The notes under the pieces were generated by a model, which worked only from the letters and a program-made list of their open reading frames with translations, was not told the DNA's origin and made no database searches. Shown in pieces: positions 60,152 through 64,000 of a stretch of DNA of 64,000 bases. Positions within the stretch are counted from its first letter, which is position 1, and every line of letters begins with the position of its first letter. Position numbers and translations under genes: made by a program. The DNA is from Angomonas deanei (Eukaryota > Euglenozoa > Kinetoplastea > Trypanosomatida > Trypanosomatidae): the NCBI GenBank assembly GCA_903995115.1, contig LR877150.1, positions 761,001 to 825,000 on the forward strand. The letters are read 5' to 3'.

Positions 60152-60881
60152 TCGCTTAGTGCTTCTTGTTGACAGCGGCCTTGTGGGCCTCAATGACAAC
60201 ATCGGCGTGCTTCTGGTGAGCCTTCAGCTTGTCGAGGGACTTGGCGGAAGGGAGCACACGAAGCTTGTGGCCGCGGAACTCGGACGCGTTCTTGTCCTGC
60301 ACAAACTTGGCAGCAGTGGCAGGGGAGTCAAAGTACGCGTAGGCGAAGTTCTTGCGGTACGTGCGGACGCGGAGCACCTTGTAGCCGTTGAACAGCTCCT
60401 TGATCTGAGCAGTCGTGGCGGACGTGCGGAAGATGGGGCTGATGAACACGGAGGAGGAGTTGGCGTGGGCGTCGGCCTTGGGGGAGGCCTTGGCGGGAGC
60501 GACGGTCACCACCTGCCCAGCAATCTCCTTCTCGTTGAAGAGGTCGATGGCCTTCTTCACGGCGGCTTGGTTGTCAAAGAACACAATAGCGTACTTGTGA
60601 CGGCGGACACGCACGGACTGGACGGCACCAGCAGCGCTGAACACCTCGGTGGCATCGGCCACGGAACCGGTACCCCAGTTCTTCACATACACGCCGTTGG
60701 AGTTGCCGGCAGCGCCCTGGGAGGGCTTGGCGGCAGCCTTGGGGGCGGCAGCGGGCTTGGGGGCAGCGGCCTTGGTGGCAGCCTTCTTGGCGGCGGGCTT
60801 GGGGGCAGCTTTGGCGGCTTTAGGAGGCATAGGTGAACAGTAAGATTTTATTACTCGAAGGTCGAGGAGAGAGAAACTTAT
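60152..60881 (-). repeat. Direct repeat unit B (P34/P37 gene and leader)
   Basis: Second copy of the 730-base unit, 1,943 bases from the first in the same orientation. Divergence starts in the poly-A/T part of the acceptor region and just after the stop codon. Confidence 0.85.
60156..60830 (-). CDS. P34/P37-type 5S rRNA-binding protein, copy 2
   Basis: Identical in protein sequence to copy 1 (224 residues, Ala/Pro/Lys-rich N-terminus, two RRMs, basic tail). The frame is open upstream of the ATG at 60830, but those codons translate the acceptor tract and are not used in copy 1, so 60830 is the start. The 3' flank differs completely from that of copy 1. The two transcripts could therefore be regulated differently through their 3' UTRs while making the same protein. 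Confidence 0.92.
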   Translation of the reverse strand: MPPKAAKAAPKPAAKKAATKAAAPKPAAAPKAAAKPSQGAAGNSNGVYVKNWGTGSVADATEVFSAAGAVQSVRVRRHKYAIVFFDNQAAVKKAIDLFNEKEIAGQVVTVAPAKASPKADAHANSSSVFISPIFRTSATTAQIKELFNGYKVLRVRTYRKNFAYAYFDSPATAAKFVQDKNASEFRGHKLRVLPSAKSLDKLKAHQKHADVVIEAHKAAVNKKH

Positions 60882-61043
60882 GTGGAAAAAAAAAAACAGG
60901 TAGGGCAAAGAATAATAAGCACTTTAATTTCATTTGCAAAACTACAAAAAAACCGCAACAGAAGAGAAACTATACCGGAAATGACCAAATCTATGGTGAA
61001 CCCGACATACATTCCTGTACGTGTTAATACATGAACCGTCGCA

Positions 61044-62465
61044 CTACTTGCTACCCCGGCGATCCCAGGCATCAAAACTCTTCCACAGCTCCTCCTTGCC
61101 CGATCGGTCACTGTTACGACGAAACCGCTCCGCCGTCACGCCCACCGCCTCGTGGACCTTTCGCTCCGACTTGTTGGTAACGCGGTCGAAGTGCATTGGG
61201 TCGGTGTGTCGCTCCCGGGAGCTGATACCCTCCAGTACCTGCTGTATCTCCTCTTCCATCTCCCGCAGTATTTCCTCATCTGACTTTTGGAGCTCTCCGA
61301 GAAGCTGCGCGGTGTCGTTTTCCTCGCTGGGGGACGAATTTTCGAGTAACTCCTCCACCAGAAGGGTCTCTTTCGGGGAAACAGGGCACTCCTTCTTCTC
61401 TTCTGTGGAGCTGGCCTGGACACTCTTCCGTTCCCGATCCTGCACCTCCTCCAAGTCCCACATGACATTTTGCTCTTCCTTCTCCAGTGCCGTTCTGCCC
61501 ATGGACTCCAGTCGCACAATGTTATCCACCTCGTCACGGAACTGTCGTCGTCGCTCGGTTAAGATGTCCATCTCGTTTTGTCTTTTTTCTTCCCACTGCT
61601 TGGTGAGTCGATCGCGCGTTTCGCGGTTCGCCTCCATCTTTTCGGTCAGCACACGTACACAGCTGTTGAGATGCTCCTTCTTTTCTTCCCGAATCGCGGC
61701 ACGTTCGTCGGCCTCCGCCTCATCCCCGCCGGTGCCCCACGCCTGTACGACGCGCCTCTCCTCCGGGAAAACAGGTCTTTCGTCGAGGTAGGTGAGCGCA
61801 TCGAGGTGGAGCACCATATTTCGTCTGTACTGCTTGATCCCTCGTACAATCCCGTTACCTTGGAGATAAATCACGCTGACGTTGGGCAATTTTTTGAAAA
61901 AGTCAACGACCACACTAGCGTCCAACTTTTCCAGTTCGCCCTCGACCCCCTGCAGCACCACGCGCACCTCCTCCTCTCCGTCCCCGACGGCGGGGTTCCT
62001 GTATTGATCTATTTTATTAAAAGAAAGATCCACACTCGTCAGGTAATCCGACAAATTCCAAAGCTCTTCACACGCCTCTAGAGATGAAATGTAATTGTGC
62101 GATGCCTGCAGTGTTTCTAGCGTCGGGCAACCCACCGACAGTCCTTCTAACGAGGTGATATAATTGTGCGAAATGTTGAGAACCTTCAAATTTCGCAGAC
62201 AGAACTTCTTCAACCCAGAAAGATTGGCAATGGTGTTGTTCTGTAAAAACAAGGAAACCAAATGCTCCTGCTGCTCGAGGCCCGTAATGTCTCTAATCGC
62301 GTTCTGCTCTAACCACAGCACCTTCACATTCTTGTACTCCTCCAAGTTTTGAATGTTAATAAAACCTTTGCAGTGTAAATAGAGTTGGTCGTTCAGATGG
62401 GGGGAGGCATACCCACCGTTCGCCTTACAAGAGGCCACGATGGCTTCACGAGTCATCTCCGCCAT
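61044..62465 (-). CDS. DNAAF1: Dynein axonemal assembly factor 1 (LRRC50/ODA7)
   Basis: Cytoplasmic factor needed to preassemble outer-arm dyneins of motile cilia. The 473-residue protein opens with MTREAIVASCKANGGYASP and LNDQLYLHCKGFINIQNLEE, closely matching the DNAAF1 start ([20 protein letters not shown]). SDS22-type leucine-rich repeats follow (about 45-190). The LRR cap has NMVLHLDALTYLDERPVFPE, the family's YRR...LTYLDDRPVFP signature. The C-terminal half is charged coiled coil. The first of two nearby ATGs (62465, 62456) is used; human DNAAF1 aligns with the second. The frame is intact. Confidence 0.9.
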   Translation of the reverse strand: MAEMTREAIVASCKANGGYASPHLNDQLYLHCKGFINIQNLEEYKNVKVLWLEQNAIRDITGLEQQEHLVSLFLQNNTIANLSGLKKFCLRNLKVLNISHNYITSLEGLSVGCPTLETLQASHNYISSLEACEELWNLSDYLTSVDLSFNKIDQYRNPAVGDGEEEVRVVLQGVEGELEKLDASVVVDFFKKLPNVSVIYLQGNGIVRGIKQYRRNMVLHLDALTYLDERPVFPEERRVVQAWGTGGDEAEADERAAIREEKKEHLNSCVRVLTEKMEANRETRDRLTKQWEEKRQNEMDILTERRRQFRDEVDNIVRLESMGRTALEKEEQNVMWDLEEVQDRERKSVQASSTEEKKECPVSPKETLLVEELLENSSPSEENDTAQLLGELQKSDEEILREMEEEIQQVLEGISSRERHTDPMHFDRVTNKSERKVHEAVGVTAERFRRNSDRSGKEELWKSFDAWDRRGSK

Positions 62466-62837
62466 TGTAATACTGGTGTGTATAAATAACTTAAAAAGGA
62501 AAAAAAAAAGTATTATTAGGGTGCTTCTCAACTACTTTTACGTAATCTATAAATATACAAAAGAAGAAGGAGAGACGGAATACACAACCGCTGGAGTAAT
62601 CGCCGACGAAAACAAAAGGAATGAATACACTAAAACGATTACAGTTCCTGCTGTCTTTTTTTTTTTTTTTTTGGTGTTATCATATTTTTGGTTTATTTTA
62701 TTTTATTTGTATTTTATTTTTATATATACGAAAAGGGGGAAAAAAAAAGACAGAAAAATCCACGCCGGGTAAGAAGTCTTTCTTTTCATATTCCTAAAAC
62801 ACTACTTGAAAAACTTAAAATGAAAAAGGGAAACGTT
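62466..62837. other. Intergenic spacer between DNAAF1 and PAN3
   Basis: AT-rich, with a T17 run near 62656-62672 and TTTTAT-type repeats to about 62725. It should consist of the PAN3 3' UTR and DNAAF1 leader (A9 run near 62500). No supported gene. Confidence 0.6.
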
Positions 62838-64000
62838 CTACTGATATGCGGGATTCTCCACTTCGATTCCGGATGGAGTGTTCTGCTTCATTTGATCAAA
62901 CACACTCTCCAAGATTTGCCTCAAGTCCGCGTAACTCACCACGAGGACGGTAGAATGGTCGTTGGGGGCCATGAGCTGGATTACCTCGTCACTCCCGCAA
63001 TCTAATTTGTTGAGGCAGTGGTATACATGGCCCCAGTCCACGTGCGTCGTGTTGTGCTCGTCCACCTGGTTAAACAAGAACTGATTAAAGAGGCGAAGCG
63101 TGAAGCGCTGTTCTCCAAAAAAGTTGCTCTGAACCTCCATCGCAAAGTTCAGCTTAATGAGCAGTTTCATCATTCTCCCATTGTGCATCTCCTCACTACA
63201 TTGTAACATCAAGTAATCCGAGTGACCCTCTTGGTGGCCTACCTCCATCGACATGCGCTCCCCTAACGCACGGCACAGCTGAGCGGAGTTTGTGTTGGAC
63301 TCTAGGCAGGTCTTGATGAGTTCGCAAAAGCTCAGTGAAAACCCTGGAATCTGGCGTCCGTTAAACTGGTCTGCGGTGGCCTTGATCTGCTGGGTGGCCA
63401 GCTGAAACAAGATGAGACCTAAAGCATGAATGTCCTCTCGCATGTACCGCACCCACTGGTTGCAGGGCATCGACGGCTTGGGGTCGACTAAATCCGCTAA
63501 ACCTAGTGCCGTAAAGTAAAAGCGACCCGTGGACTCCACGTAAATGATCTTTGACACGTGAATCCCGCGAACTGGCACCATTGTTTCATGAAAGGAGCGC
63601 AGCAGACTGACCAGCTGGCACGTAAAGGACCACAACAGGCCCTCCGTGGCACGGCAGTCTTTCCCGAAAAAGGCCTCCTCCAAGCTCTTCGCCCCGTTAA
63701 TATACCGATACGCCATGAGTACGTCGTTGCTCCCCATCACGAACTCCTCCGTGGCCGTAATATCTGTGAGGGTGACTAAATTCGGATGGCGGTACTGTCG
63801 CAGAGTGCTGAGGATGCTCTCGCAATTTTCCTGAGGAATCGGCACGCTGGCGAGGCGGCGGAGAAAGATATCCTTCCCGGTGAACCGGGAGGTGGTCTGG
63901 TACGCCTGGGCGCGGACTTGGGGGAAAAGTTGCATCGGTCTCGGCTTGTCTTCCATGTTGTAGATGGTGGTGTACATGGCAAACTTGGACGAACTCACGC
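62838..64000 (-). CDS. PAN3: PAN3, poly(A)-nuclease regulatory subunit (N-terminus beyond window)
   Basis: PAN3 is the pseudokinase adaptor that dimerises and recruits the PAN2 deadenylase to poly(A)-PABP. The visible part (about 387 codons) contains the pseudokinase (LRQYRHPNLVTLTDI, VRGIHVSKIIYVESTGRFYF in place of a proper HRD loop) and the C-terminal knob. The knob has FTLRLFNQFLFNQVDEHN, HVYHCLNKLDCGSDEVIQLM and VLVVSYADLRQILESVF, all family-diagnostic. The frame is open to the window edge. An internal ATG at 63977 exists, but family length suggests that the protein starts outside the window. Shallow deadenylation by PAN2-PAN3 is the expected role. Confidence 0.88.
   Translation of the reverse strand, partial: VSSSKFAMYTTIYNMEDKPRPMQLFPQVRAQAYQTTSRFTGKDIFLRRLASVPIPQENCESILSTLRQYRHPNLVTLTDITATEEFVMGSNDVLMAYRYINGAKSLEEAFFGKDCRATEGLLWSFTCQLVSLLRSFHETMVPVRGIHVSKIIYVESTGRFYFTALGLADLVDPKPSMPCNQWVRYMREDIHALGLILFQLATQQIKATADQFNGRQIPGFSLSFCELIKTCLESNTNSAQLCRALGERMSMEVGHQEGHSDYLMLQCSEEMHNGRMMKLLIKLNFAMEVQSNFFGEQRFTLRLFNQFLFNQVDEHNTTHVDWGHVYHCLNKLDCGSDEVIQLMAPNDHSTVLVVSYADLRQILESVFDQMKQNTPSGIEVENPAYQ

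Noticed and set aside
58209-60881. P34/P37 repeats as a transposable element or LTR-like pair
   Set aside because: Each unit is a host ribosome-biogenesis gene with its splice signal; there are no terminal repeats, target-site duplications or element genes.

Overview
The window looks like nuclear DNA from a kinetoplastid protist (Euglenozoa), probably flagellated. Every gene I can support lies on the minus strand, so the 64 kb reads as one unidirectional, right-to-left gene array. I see no intron that has to be invoked. Where I checked upstream sequence in detail, genes are preceded on the coding strand by a T- or TC-rich tract, then an AG, then a short leader to the ATG. This is the layout expected for polycistronic transcription matured by spliced-leader trans-splicing. 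Two identical copies of a P34/P37-type 5S rRNA-binding protein, a family I know from trypanosomes, support the assignment. Genes for ciliary assembly (DNAAF1, AHI1/jouberin) argue against an aflagellate endosymbiont such as Perkinsela. TAA, TAG and TGA all terminate genes, so I see no stop-codon reassignment.

Layout from low to high coordinate: CCT5 (cut by the edge), AHI1-like, VPS23/TSG101, an RRM plus Cys-rich protein, an androglobin-like calpain-domain protein, a CDC34-like E2, Tudor-SN, CLASP, a GMC oxidoreductase, a small acidic protein, V-ATPase subunit a, PPME1, a coiled-coil orphan, PI-PLC, ethanolamine-phosphate cytidylyltransferase, ribosomal protein eL20, PheRS alpha, a RasGAP/Sec14-like protein, a TFIIE-alpha-like protein, a PTB-like RNA-binding protein, a dysferlin-domain protein, a PHO80-like cyclin, a large orphan, a SPRY protein, an STE11-like kinase, RIC1, a second cyclin, P34/P37 copy 1, a phosphopantetheinyl transferase, P34/P37 copy 2, DNAAF1 and PAN3 (cut by the edge). 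Neighbours share no pathway, as is usual where regulation is post-transcriptional. Several genes act in mRNA or protein fate (PAN3, PTB-like, RRM protein, Tudor-SN, P34/P37, the E2, VPS23).

The most unusual signal is that seven genes are each split over two or three overlapping minus-strand frames. There are 12 junctions, and 11 of them go in the same +1 direction, mostly at short homopolymers. Insertion-type assembly errors are the simplest explanation. The directional bias, the pairing of junctions within genes and the intactness of about 25 other genes make programmed frameshifting worth excluding by resequencing and proteomics. Intergenic DNA is AT-rich with long A/T runs; the two longest gene-free stretches lie directly downstream of two RNA-binding-protein genes.
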